From NCBI RefSeq assembly GCF_921293095.1, contig NC_060259.1, positions 27,411,812-27,475,811 on the forward strand: DNA of 64,000 nucleotides. Direction: 5' to 3'. Under the pieces are notes generated by a model that worked only from the letters and a program-made list of their open reading frames with translations, did not search any database and was not told where the DNA came from. A program made the position numbers and the translations under genes. Source of the stretch: Ischnura elegans. Taxonomy: Eukaryota; Arthropoda; Insecta; Odonata; Coenagrionidae. Below are positions 12,145 through 23,300 of this stretch, piece by piece; position 1 is the first letter of the stretch; every line of letters begins with the position of its first letter.

Positions 12145-13815
12145 AGAGAGGTTGAAGATAAGGAAGGTAAAATGATATGCAAACGAGTGGAAGTAAGAGA
12201 AAGATGGAAAGAATATGCAGAGGAGATATATTTAACAGATGAAAAACCTGAAGCATTGGATATAGAAAGTGAATGGGAGGCAGAGGATGGGTATAAAGGG
12301 TCATCAATACTGAAGTGTGAAGTGTGGAAGGCAATAAAGGAAATGAAATATAGGAAGGCTATTGGAGTGGATGAGCTTCCAATAGATTTTTTCATATGTT
12401 TAACAGAAGAGGGATTGAATGAGATAGTGGACTTGTACAACAAAATATATAATACTGGGAAATGGCCAGATGACTTCTTAAAAATTATGATGATACCAAT
12501 TCCAAAAAAGGCTGGAACAAAAATATGTACCGAGTATAGAACGATCAGCTTAATTTCACATGCTGCTAAAATCCTGTTAAGATTGCTAAATCAAAGGTTA
12601 AAAAGTATAATGGAAGAAAATACTGGTGAGGAGCAGTTTGGTTTCGGGCAAGGAAGAGGAACGAGAGATGCTATAGGACTACTGAGGATGATTGGTGAGC
12701 GATACATGGAAAGAGAAAAACGAATAAGTCTGTGTTCTATAGACTTGAAACTGGATTTCGAAAGGGTAAATTGGAAGAAACTGATGGAAATTATAAAGAT
12801 GAAGAAATTACACTGGAGGGAAAGAAGACTAATAAGTGAACTGTATTTGGGACAAAAGGCAGCAGTGAACGTGAATGAAAACATGCTGAATGGGTGGAGC
12901 TAGGTAGAGGGGTTAGGTAAGAATGTTGTCTGTCACCAACTCTGTTCAATATGTATGTTGAAGACATGATAAATGAGACATTATATGAAAGAGAAGAAGG
13001 AATAAGTGTTGGTGGAGGAAAAATAAGATGCATTAGATTTGCTGATGATATGGTGGTTTTAGCCGAGGACACAGAGTCACAGCAGATATAATTAACAGGG
13101 TTGGAGGAAGGAATGCACACATATGGAATAAAATAAACGTTAAGAAGACTAAAGTGATAAAAGTAAGCAATGTAGATTGTATGAGAGTGAAGACAAAAGA
13201 AGGTGAAATAGAGAATGTGAGAACCTACAGATCCTCGGGAACTTTGATAACAGAGGACTGGAAAAGTACAGAAGAAATAAAAAGAAGGATAGTAATGGCA
13301 AAAGAAGGTTTTAAGAAGAAGAAAAGAGTGTTATGTAACAAGGGACTGGACTTAAAATTGAGGAAGAAATTGATGAATTGTTGTGTGTGGAGTGTGTTTA
13401 TGTATGGATCTAAGACTTGGACGATGGGGATGAGAGACAGGGACAGGATTGGGGCGTTTGAGATGTGGGTTTGGAGGAAAATGGAGGGAATACGGTGGAC
13501 GGATCGAGTTAGGAATGAGCAAGTGTTAAATAGGATAGATGAGAAAAGAACGTTGATGGACAAAATTAATCAAAGGAAGGGTAACTGGCAGGGACATGTG
13601 ATGAGAGGGAATGGAATTTTGAAAGTTGCTTTGGAGGGAATGGTGGAAGGGGTCAGAAGAAGGGGAAGGAGAAGGCTGAAGTTCATTGACAACAGAAAAA
13701 TAGGAAGATATGGAGACTTCAAGGAGATGGTTGGAGACAGGAGAGAATGGAGACAGCATTGGTGCGGTGGACCTGCTGACGGGCAGAACACCACAAGATG
13801 ATATTAACATGGCTT

Positions 13816-15757
13816 TTTTTGGTATGTTAGAGTCCTATTTGCCCCTGGATATTTTTCAGAATACTCATTAATGAGGAAAAACAAGCAGAAGTTGAGCATA
13901 AAAATCCCAAGAATCTTTAGGCCAAATAAGTTGGTGATCACATTTTCTAAAACAGAAATCAAACTCCTTACGTGCTGCTTTTAAGGCTCAGAATTGATAC
14001 GTGCACTTTTTCATTTTAGGATGAAGGTTAGCTTAGGCTCTGGTATCAGCCAATGAATCTAGGTAACATATTAAAGAATGATGACAAGAGGTTTTAGTAA
14101 AAAAATACACGCCATTATAATGCAACATCATCAAAGATTTTTTAGATTAAAATATGTGTAAAAGTGCCAATTATGTTATCTATAAGTCTACTTACTAAAT
14201 CTATCAAATGATAGGTGTTGTCCTCACTTAAAAAATAAATGAAGTTATAAACTCTTATTTATACACCTATTTCATTAAACCCTTCCTTTTACCTACATAG
14301 ATTTTGAGCCAATAAAGTTGGAATTAGAACTTAACTTTGGGTAACCAGCACAGACTACAACCGGCAACTTTAGGACTGGATGGCCATGGTTCACCAAATC
14401 ACAGATTTTTTAACCTTTATGCCCTGAATGTGTGCAAATATTTGAAAAAATAATTGCTCTTCACATTAAAGAGGGTTAGAAAGTATATCTGGAGGTATAG
14501 GAATTGATGATAACACTGAGCTTCCTGTACTTCGAGAATGTTTATAATCTCAATAGACATTGTTTCATCCAGTGGCGGATCCAGAATGGGGCTAGGTATT
14601 CAATTTACACAAGATAAAATGGTAATTTTGTTCAGTTGTTGAATATATACAGGAGAGGAGAACACCCTAGCCTCCTCTTGTCACTATCCTGAATCCACTG
14701 CTGGTTCCATGCATAGCACTATCTACTTCTGCCAGATTTAAATGTACATAGTTGACTGATTCTACTTACTTAACCTTAAGCAAATCAATAAAATTCGAAT
14801 GACCATAATACTAATCGGAGGTTATTAGACCAAATTATTACCAATTAAAGCTTTACCTCAGTCTCCAGAGAAGTACATCATCCCTTGTGCTGTGATCCCC
14901 ATCATCATCCCCTCTATATATCAGGAGTCCCATAGAGTTAATACATTACTTAATTTATAAATATAACTTAAATAATTGTGAAATTTTTGCTCTGAATGAT
15001 TACTTGTTTGGTATAAGTAAGTGTCGTGAAATTGCAGATCTAATAGCAAACCAAGAATTCAAACATTTATATCCCCTATTTTATTGAGGCATCCCATTGT
15101 TAACTCCTACCATGAGTTTTAAAGCAAGCAGCAATCCAAGGTGGTCCAGTAGCGAGATAGGGAACCTAATTAGTCATAAAAGATGCATTCATTAATTATT
15201 AAAATCGTTTAGTTCGGGGATTTTTACTGATGGTTTGAAAAACCCCAAGAAACATCTTAAGTGGAACCACAAATAGTGGTAATATCAGCATCCACTAAAA
15301 CTTAAGTGGAGTTCCAGATAAGCATTTGTGGACCTGCGTATTTTAGCAGATCCAATAAAATACTTGTGGATTCTGTATTTTAGGGAATCAACAAAATTAT
15401 TGTGGGTACTGTGTATGCAGCAGTAAAAATCAAGGTAATCATGCAACTAAAATTAATTTGAGGGAAACTTTCAATTATAATTTTGATGCACTATAAGGCA
15501 ATGCTACGCAATATGAAGGCTATTGCTATGCATAAGGGTAATTCTAGGATGTTCTTAATAATGTTGCTGATGTGTTTATAAGTAGATCTCAGTTTTTGTA
15601 ACATGCTAAATCATGGAGTAATCATCCTGACTCTAGCCGTGCAAGAACTATAATTATTAAGGCTAATATTAGGCAGGTTAAAAATATTAATTTGTGTGAA
15701 TATTGCACATGATACACAAAAATAAAAGCATTGTGAAATTAACATTCGCTGAGTCAC
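13816..15757. other. Intergenic, no gene seen
   Basis: AT-rich sequence without coding signals apart from a short hAT-like element at 14570-14700. Confidence 0.45.
14570..14700. mobile_element. Short hAT-like MITE, 131 bp
   Basis: Begins CAGTGGCGGATCCAGAATGG and ends TATCCTGAATCCACTG, an inverted pair related to the element at 10427-10678. The flanking 8-mers (gtttcatc and ctggttcc) do not form a clean duplication, so the insertion is old or the boundaries are slightly off. Confidence 0.6.
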
Positions 15758-18636
15758 AATAGGGTGGTTTTCTATTATTTTTTATTGCCTAAATCGAAAG
15801 ATTATTACTCCTGGAGTACGTATTTCACACTTTCAGATTTTTAAATGAAGATATGTATTTTTTGCAATAAAATGAAAAGTGAAAATTTTCAAGCGTGCGA
15901 AAACGCGACGCGTAAGTAAGAATGATGGGAAAAAGTCCGTGCAACGCATTTCTGGTTCCCCCTCCCGCCTTATGACCTTGATCGAGGCTCTGAGCGCTGA
16001 TAGGACGCAGGATGCTAGCAGGTAGCGCTTGGCTTAAGTAACGATTATTAATACCTTATCAAACGAAGGAAACTTTCCGACCATAGGCAGTTTTAATAGG
16101 TGATTATTAAGATATGTTTCCCTGAGCTCTGTGCCTCATACATACATTGGTAATCTCAGACGATGTAAAACTCCTATCTACTCGTATAGAAACTAGGTCC
16201 CTGTGACGTCAAGTGGAGTGGTATCGCATGGGTGCCAATCTGGCCTTTTTCATCATCATCATCATTGGTCAACAATCCTAGGATTGGTTTGACGCAGCTC
16301 TCCACTCTATTCTCCTATCAGCTAATCTTTTCAGACCTACGTATTTCTTCTCTTTCACATCCTTCTTTACTTGTTCCATGTATTTTGCTCGAGGTCTTCC
16401 TCTTCCATTCTTGCTATCGATTTGCCCCTCGACGATTGTCTTCATCAGGCCATCATGTCTCAAGATGTGGCCTATAAGGTTGTTCCGTCTTCTTGTTAAG
16501 GTTGTCATGAGGCTTCTCTTCTCTCCTACCCTTCTTAGGACTTCCTCGTTACTAACTCGGTCGATCCATTTGATTTTCATCATTCTTCTGTAGCACCACA
16601 TTTCAAAGGCCTCTATCCTTGCTTTCTCCGCTGCAGTCATTGTCCATGCCTCACTTCCGTATAGGAGCATACTCCAAATGTAGGTTCTTAAAAAATTGTT
16701 TCTTTACTTTCATATTTAAGTTTCCCGCTGTAAGCAGGTCTCTCTTTAGGTGGAATGCTCTCTTCACCTGGGCTATTCCGCTGATAATTTCTTTTTTACT
16801 TCTACCGTCACTAGTTATCTTGCTTCCCAAATAACCAAATTCATCCACCTCTATGAGTTTTTGTTTCCCTATTTTAATGTTAGTCTTGACTTCTTCTCTT
16901 CTGCTGCATACTAAGATCTTGGTTTTCTTCGTGAATATTTTCAGTTGAAATCTACCCATTACCCTACCCATATTAATCAGAATATTTTTCAAATCCCTCT
17001 CTGTTTCTGCTATAACGGCTATGTCATCGGCAAATTAGCATGCTAATTTTTTCTCCATGGATATTCACTCCCAATGCCTTTTCTTTGATTTCGTTAATGG
17101 CTTTCTCAATGTAAACGTTGAAAATTACGGGTGACAATGAACAGCCTTGTCGCACTCCTTTCCTAATTCTTGCTTCTTCACAGCTGGGCCCTGATTTTAT
17201 CACCGCTACTTGGTTTTTGTATAAACTGTGTATGATTCTTCTGTCATTATAAAGAACCCCAATTTCCTTTAGAATTCCAAGCATTGTGCTCCAATCCACG
17301 TTGTCAAATGCTTTCTCTAAGTCCACAAACGCAACGAACGTTGGCTTCTTCTTTTCCATTCTCTTCTCTATGAGCAGTCTAAGGGCCAATATTGCTTCCC
17401 TTGTGCCTTTGTTTTTTCTGAATCCAAATTGGTCCTCATCCAAGTACTCTTCTGCTTTTCGCTCTATTCTTCTATACATGATCCTTGTCAGTATCTTCGA
17501 CGCATGAGTAGTAAGGCTTATGGTCCTAAAGTCTTTGCAGTTCTCCGCTCTTTTCTTCTTAGGAATAGGGATTATAATGTTCCTCTCGAAGTCCTTTGGT
17601 ATCTCACCTATGGAATAAATTTCACTAATGATTTTGAATAGCTGGTTCAGTGTCTTCTCTCTTGAATTTTTAATTAGTTCTGCAGGAATGTCATCAATGC
17701 CAGACGCTTTATTTATCCTGAGGTCTCTTACAGCCGCATCAAATTCCGATCTTAAAATTGGGGCTCCCATGTCATCGCCATGCACCCACCCCTCGTTTTC
17801 GATAGCATTCATTCTGAGGCTGCTTCCTTTGTACAGATCTTCCAGATATTCCTTCCATCTCTTCCCTTTTTCTTCGTTTTCAATCATTAGTTCTCCGTTT
17901 TTGTCCCTAAGGGTATTACATCTTACACCCCTTTCCTTAAAGTGGTTCCTCACTATCCTATAGGCGGCCTCTACTTTTCCATGTTTAAGATTGTTTTGTA
18001 CGTCTTCACAAATACTTTTCATCCACGTTTCTCTAGCCTTTCGTGCTTAACGACATATTTCATTCCTTATCCTCTTGTACAATTCTGTCCATCCTCTGTT
18101 TTCGCAGCCTTGTATTCTCTTCTTTCTTCAATGAGAACTAATACTTCCTGCGTGATCCATGGTTTTTTCATAACGACTCTTCTTTTACCAAGAACTTTCT
18201 CAGCTGCTGCCTGCAGACCACTCCCCGTGTGATGAGAGGCATAATTGTTGGCGGCCCCCAGTTGCCAAGTCACAGTATCTTCACAGGTTTCGGTATCATT
18301 TAAATGGTCTACCTTACCCAAGGGTAGCCCAATACCCCCTCAGAACACCGCCGCTTTTTGTCCAGGACTGCTTATTCGATGATAGAACTCGCTTATCTCG
18401 CAGCTAACCTCTATATCTAAAGGTCGACCCACCATCCGCAACCCGGTGGATGCACTCGCTGGCTTTAAGCTCAGCCGCGAGGGCCTTTTTCAAATGCGGT
18501 TAAAATTGACCACTGCCATTCGTCTAAAGTGGGATTTCTAAAAACAAATAATTTGTATATTATAAATACACTAATGGTGGGTAACGAATCGCAATCAATT
18601 CCTTTCATTTTCTTTGATGAAGGCAACTACCCTATT
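15758..18636 (+). mobile_element. Non-autonomous TIR element (family B, copy 2), split by an RTE
   Basis: The left part (15758-16252) and right part (18482-18636) align with the two halves of copy 1 at 11477-12144, starting AATAGGGTGGTTTTC and ending CAACTACCCTATT. The interruption is exactly the RTE at 16253-18481. Confidence 0.9.
16253..18481 (-). mobile_element. RTE-type retrotransposon, truncated or internally deleted, with 11-bp TSD
   Basis: Minus strand. The sequence starts near 18481 with about 160 bp of non-coding leader, then fragments of the linker region (18321-18067, KPWITQEVLVLIEERREYK), then the RT (18022-17024: DFERNIIIPIPKKK, DEDQFGFRKNKGTREAI, VAFVDLEKAFDNVDW, IRKGVRQGCSLSPVIFNVYI). 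One frameshift falls immediately before the FADD catalytic motif (about 17033). The frame then resumes (17030-16651) and ends in the RTDR-type C-terminus (16670-16278). The 3' end is a short ATGATG-type simple tail. The 11-bp GGCCTTTTTCA (16242-16252 and 18482-18492) duplicates on both sides, direct evidence of target-primed insertion. No endonuclease domain is visible. Motif A is intact, so this copy is less decayed than the one at 9.6-13.8 kb. Confidence 0.9.
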
Positions 18637-18949
18637 AAAATTCTGTGATGGGTTACAATTTAGTACAATTGGTAACTATACCCCAAAGCTCTATAGACCC
18701 ACCTAGATTCGTGAACACAAGCCTCACAGGTATGTGAAGGGAGCTTCAAGCTGCTTGCATCACATACCCGTAAAGTCGAGGGGAATTCGGCTACAGACAA
18801 CATTCTCAATCTTCACAATAACCAAAGTGAACATTATCAGAGACTTCTTGGAAAGGTACAGCCTTAATAGTACTTGTGTTGTTGGAAATTGTAGTGGTAC
18901 TTGAAAACTATTCTTTCGAATGATAATGCTTACTCTGCTCCAGTTCACA

Positions 18950-19550
18950 AAGAAGTCAATACAAAGTACGAAAGTAATTATCGACCAATTGTCAAAAAAT
19001 CAATAGAAGCAAAAATATTGGAGTTATTTGTAGTTGAAAATTTAACTCCTACAAGAAGGAGAGTAACTATACCTGAATAAAATGGATATATGAAAGGCAG
19101 GTCAACTACTACTAATCTTCTGACTCATATAATTGACTAATTAAAGAAATAGAACCAAGAATTCAATTTGATACACAGATTTTAAGAAAGCCTTTGATTC
19201 AGTCAACCACACATTTAATTTAAAAACACCACATGCCATGGTGATTACTTAAGTATTACATACCTGCTCTCCTTAGTTTAGTAGCCACGCAGGGAGAATT
19301 AAAAAATATTATTTAACCTATTTAAATGACATTGCAGGGGTCATCAACCCAACATCGGTCCTTGTATATACTAATGAAACGAAAAGCTTTAATAGAATAA
19401 AATCAATTAATGCCGACACCATCCTCCAAACCTATATCAAAAGACTCGAAGTCAAGTGTAAAAACAATCTACTTAGCCTCAACATTTGAAAATATTACTC
19501 AATTTCATTCCCCAGTAATAACAATACATACCATTTTCAACATTAACTGA
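18950..19550 (+). pseudogene. Heavily decayed non-LTR reverse transcriptase
   Basis: Spread over shifting frames are NYRPIVKKSIEAKILE (NYRPIS motif), NGYMKGRSTTTNLLTHIID (HGF.KGRST.TNL motif), TDFKKAFDSVNH (motif A, about 19172-19210), and FNDIAGVINP...VYTNETKSFNRI at the position of FINDI...YADDT. The catalytic YADD is now YTNE. It is of Jockey/R1 style and a different family from the RTEs nearby. Confidence 0.75.
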
Positions 19551-20099
19551 ATGGGGAATCATTGTGAAAGGTAACATTTATGAAGGACCCGGGGACAAGG
19601 TGGAATATTTGACTCAATACTTCAAGTATATCCATGCCAATCCTTATGAAGTACTTGATAAGTGCATTTTGGGTTAACTTAGATTTCTAACGTCTGTGTT
19701 CCGAGTTCCATCATTGGACTTTTCATCATATTATAATGTTTATTACGCATTTTCTTATAAAATTTATTTCTCCTCTTACATAAAAACATATTTGTCCATG
19801 CATAACCAGGGAGTATATACCCATTATTAGCGATGAAAAACCATTTTTCGTTATACCTGAATTTACATCTAAATCTTTGAAAACAGAATGTTCGTCAAAA
19901 GTGATTGCCCATGGATAAACTTAAATGGATAAAATTGAAACTTAATTACTTTTTACCTCATTTTGAACACCAAGGTAGATAACGGGCGAGAAAATACCTC
20001 TATTACATTCTTAATATACCTCTATTTCTGTTGTAAAATAACATCCTCGACTTCGATAATATTTTTCAAGATGTTTGCATGTTAATTACGCTTTCGGCC

Positions 20100-20349
20100 A
20101 TCTTGATTGATGGACATCACGCCGATAACGATTCGTCCCAAGGCGCTGAAATCGAAAATCCGTAGCTCGGCATTCTTGTCTCACCGGTTACATTGTTGCA
20201 TATTGTTGCGATTGTTGCGCCATGCCGCTGAAACAGTAATTCATGCTGTCGATGCTGTCATTTACATTTCCAGCGTCACTGTGTCTCCTACCTGTGTGAA
20301 GTTGTGGGGTTAGGATAGCAAACGTTAGATTCCACTCATATAAAGAACA
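20100..20349 (+). promoter_or_regulatory. Probable vezatin promoter and 5' UTR
   Basis: The 250 bp before the vezatin start codon are richer in GC and CpG than the flanks. A GGCCATCTTGATTGATGG stretch at about 20096-20113 contains the GCCATCTT core bound by YY1/Pho-type factors in other animals. No TATA box at a convincing distance. The transcription start is not determinable from sequence alone. Confidence 0.4.
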
Positions 20350-20376
20350 ATGAGTGACGATATAGTTGTTGTAGAG
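20350..20376 (+). CDS. VEZT: Vezatin exon 1 (start codon)
   Basis: ATG at 20350 after AAAGAACA; encodes MSDDIVVVE. Donor GTGAGT. Chosen as the start because exon 2 reads on in phase and the upstream region has no in-frame coding signal. Phase 0. Confidence 0.75.
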
Positions 20377-23300
20377 GTGAGTGGATTAACTTTAACTCGG
20401 CATGTATATTTTTTACCTTTTATACCTTTCAGCTATGATAATATGCTAACTCTTTCAGGGAACGCCATTGGCTAGTCACCTCCTCGATGTTGGTCTCGGC
20501 GATGACATAGAATGCAAGGAGGAGGCGTCAAACGTTCACGTTAGTCAATTTCTATTACATTTTTATATGTGAGGTTCATCTTTTCATTTTTCACTCACTC
20601 TTGTTCCTAATTTATGCAGCGCCAAACAATCTGGAGGAGCGTGTTCAACAGCATTCTTGAGACACTTGGCAGCCCGAAAGAATCCGTAATCGTAAGTACA
20701 TTTGTGTTTACTTAGGTTTCTAGCATTTATGTGCTGAGTCACATCCATTGGCTTTCCATCGTATTGTACTGTGTAATTCGCATGCTTTTGAAAATTCATT
20801 GTATGCTTATTGAAACCGGTGTTCACATGGCCACCGAGTTACAGTGGCCACTTGGGAATATTGGGGATTGGTGACATGATAGCGCTATCACTGACGTTTC
20901 ATGATAGGATACACAATGATATTGATGCTATTTTTCCGGCGATTTTTAAGAACAAGTATGGGACATGCGAAGGTTTTAGTTTATTGCACAGAAGTGAATC
21001 AATTGCGTTGTTTAATATAATCTGCCATGAATTCTTCTCTCTAAAACGATTTCTTTGTATGGTAGGAAATTTCTTTTCAATGTTTTGTACGCCCTTAATG
21101 GTTGTAGGTAATATTATTATAGCGATGGCCAGAGGAACGTTTAGGTTCAGGGCCATTAAATGATGGTTCATATGAATATAATTGAGTGTGAGAGTAAAAT
21201 GAGTATTGAAGTGATTGTTGGATTCGTGGTTGGTTCTGCTTTGTTAGTTGAAGTGGATGAAACATTTATGCGCTAGTTAGTGTGAAGATTTTATTCCTAT
21301 ATGAAGAGGGTTGTGTGATTTTGTTCTTGATCAAATTTTAAGGATTCCTAATGCATGAATCCGTTGGAGGAAAACTCTGTAATAAGGCTGAACCATCCCT
21401 AAATAGAATGAAAACTCTGGGTAATAAGGCTGGTGAGACATGACATCGGTAGCCCTGACGTGACAGTTACCCAACTACACAAAAAGCAAAATATTTATTG
21501 AGACAAGACTTCAAAAACAGAAAACAAAATGTTCATGAGCTGAGTAGGTTGTTAAGGCCTGATGTCACAGTACATTGAACCAACGCTAACTCAAATGGAT
21601 TGATTGTGTAACCTGGCGTAGATAATGAATATATTTATTGTACCTTTGTGTGGTACATGAATATCTAAAATGTGTGTTGAATTATTTTCTTTTATATGGT
21701 TGTCACCTACTAGTATATGTAGGCCTCATTGAGATTGCTGATGACTAATTGGAGCTTAAGGCCATAATTTGCCATTAAAACTCATTGAAAATTGTGAATC
21801 AAATGCATCCATGGAGCATCAGAAAATATTGTGATTGTTTTCCTTATACAGGTGTACCTCAATTAAACTATAGGCATGTTCCTGGAAAATGTCATGTTAA
21901 GCAAATTTCATTTTAGGTGAGAGTTTTATTTTAGGCAGTATAACAAATATACTTTCTGAAATACCTCTCACTTAACATGGATCATTCTTGGACGTGATAA
22001 GTTTTGGTTGTGGACGTATCGTAAAGTTGTGGGCAGCTGTATTTTATCTGTAATTGTGTATTATTCAAGAAAACTTAAAAATGTATTTTATTGATTTCAT
22101 TTGATGAATTGTCAAGCAGTAATTCCAAAAAATTTGTGTTATTTATTTCCTCCCTTATTTCATTTTATAACACTGCTTGTGGGGGCTATGTATTAGTTTT
22201 GAATGTGAGTTGAACTTGGTTATGTACTTAGAAAGCGGTTGCTGTCTTAAGGTGATGCTGCGTGGTTGGGTCATGTTTACTAAGAAGAATCAAAATTGCA
22301 ATGTAATCACCCTTGTTTGGAGTCTCTTCAGCCTCATAAGTTCAATTGATTCAATCATGGTGTAGTTGAAATTCAACATATTGAATTAAAAGGTAGTTGC
22401 ACTTTTCCACAATTATTTAATGCTTACAATGCATTTTGGCTCACAGAGCCATCATATATTGCAAGACATTATAGTATGTGAGAACATCACATTTATACTT
22501 TGAGGAAGGTGTTTTAAACAGACATACAACTAGTACTGTAACAAAGATAAAGTAGAACCCATCCATCTATCCGACCTTTGAAAATTTAATTGTGTTATAT
22601 GCAACATGCGTTACATAGGATAGATATTTAGAAGCTTCATTACCAGAATGATGGAACACTAAAGGTGCTGGAAAAATGGGAATGAAATGTCACTTGTCAT
22701 TTCCATTCAGAAAATTCTCCACCTAGAAATGAGGACATGTGATGTTCTTATGCACTAGAACTTATTGTACTAGACGATAGCTCTGCGAGCCGAAACACAT
22801 TGTACACATTAAATAGTTGTTCAAAAGTGCAACCTCCTTTTATTTCAATATCTAGAAATTTTTGAGCCTTTTGAAATCATACTAATAGGCTCTTGAATGA
22901 ACAACTGTTTGTTACCCATCCTCCTTTCCTCAAGATTCCCTTCACGAAAAAAATGGTCTAAGTCCTTCTCTATCCACTCTTTAACTGGCTCCAACCCCTA
23001 CGGGTTTTTTCGTCCACGCACCCACTCCCTTTGTCTTGGGTTGACCATTTTTTCCATCTGCAATCCCTTCCCTGAACTCATGCTTATTCTATCCTTACTC
23101 CTTCCTCAGTTACCATTTCATGGATTTCTTTCCCCCACGTCCTTCTTCTATTCTAATCCATTCCATTGGCCTTCCCATTTCTGTGGTTCTTTCCACAGGA
23201 TCATTCTCTTGCAGTCATAACGAGAGTCCTCCTACCCTTACGTTTTTCCGCATCTCTTATGTTTCTCACTGTCTCCCCACTGGATGTTTGTCTCCCACTC

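Larger units (their letters stand above)
9636..13815 (+). pseudogene. RTE-type non-LTR retrotransposon, near full length, inactivated
   Basis: The 5' leader (about 9636-9930) precedes an apurinic-endonuclease domain starting RIGTWNVRTL (about 10057), with GDWNAVVG at about 10698. A linker region (10911-11336 and on) follows, then the RT: KWPDDFLKIMMIPIPKK, EYRTISLISHAAKILLRLL, EEQFGFGQGRGTRDAI, a damaged motif A (SIDLKLDFERVNW), then FADDMVV at about 13037. The C-terminus is the RTDR-type region (KMEGIRWTDRVRNEQVLNR...GHVMRG) ending near 13800. Frameshifts or stops lie near 10147, 10725, 11336, 12903 and 13090. Two DNA transposons interrupt it (10427-10678 and 11477-12144). The family normally encodes one ORF with endonuclease and RT and moves by target-primed reverse transcription. 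Confidence 0.85.

Noticed and set aside
12135-12884. Minus-strand open frames opposite the RTE RT domain (about 100 codons)
   Set aside because: They are shadows of the plus-strand RT, which carries the recognisable motifs; the minus frames are low-complexity Ser/Leu-rich products of a purine-rich sense strand.
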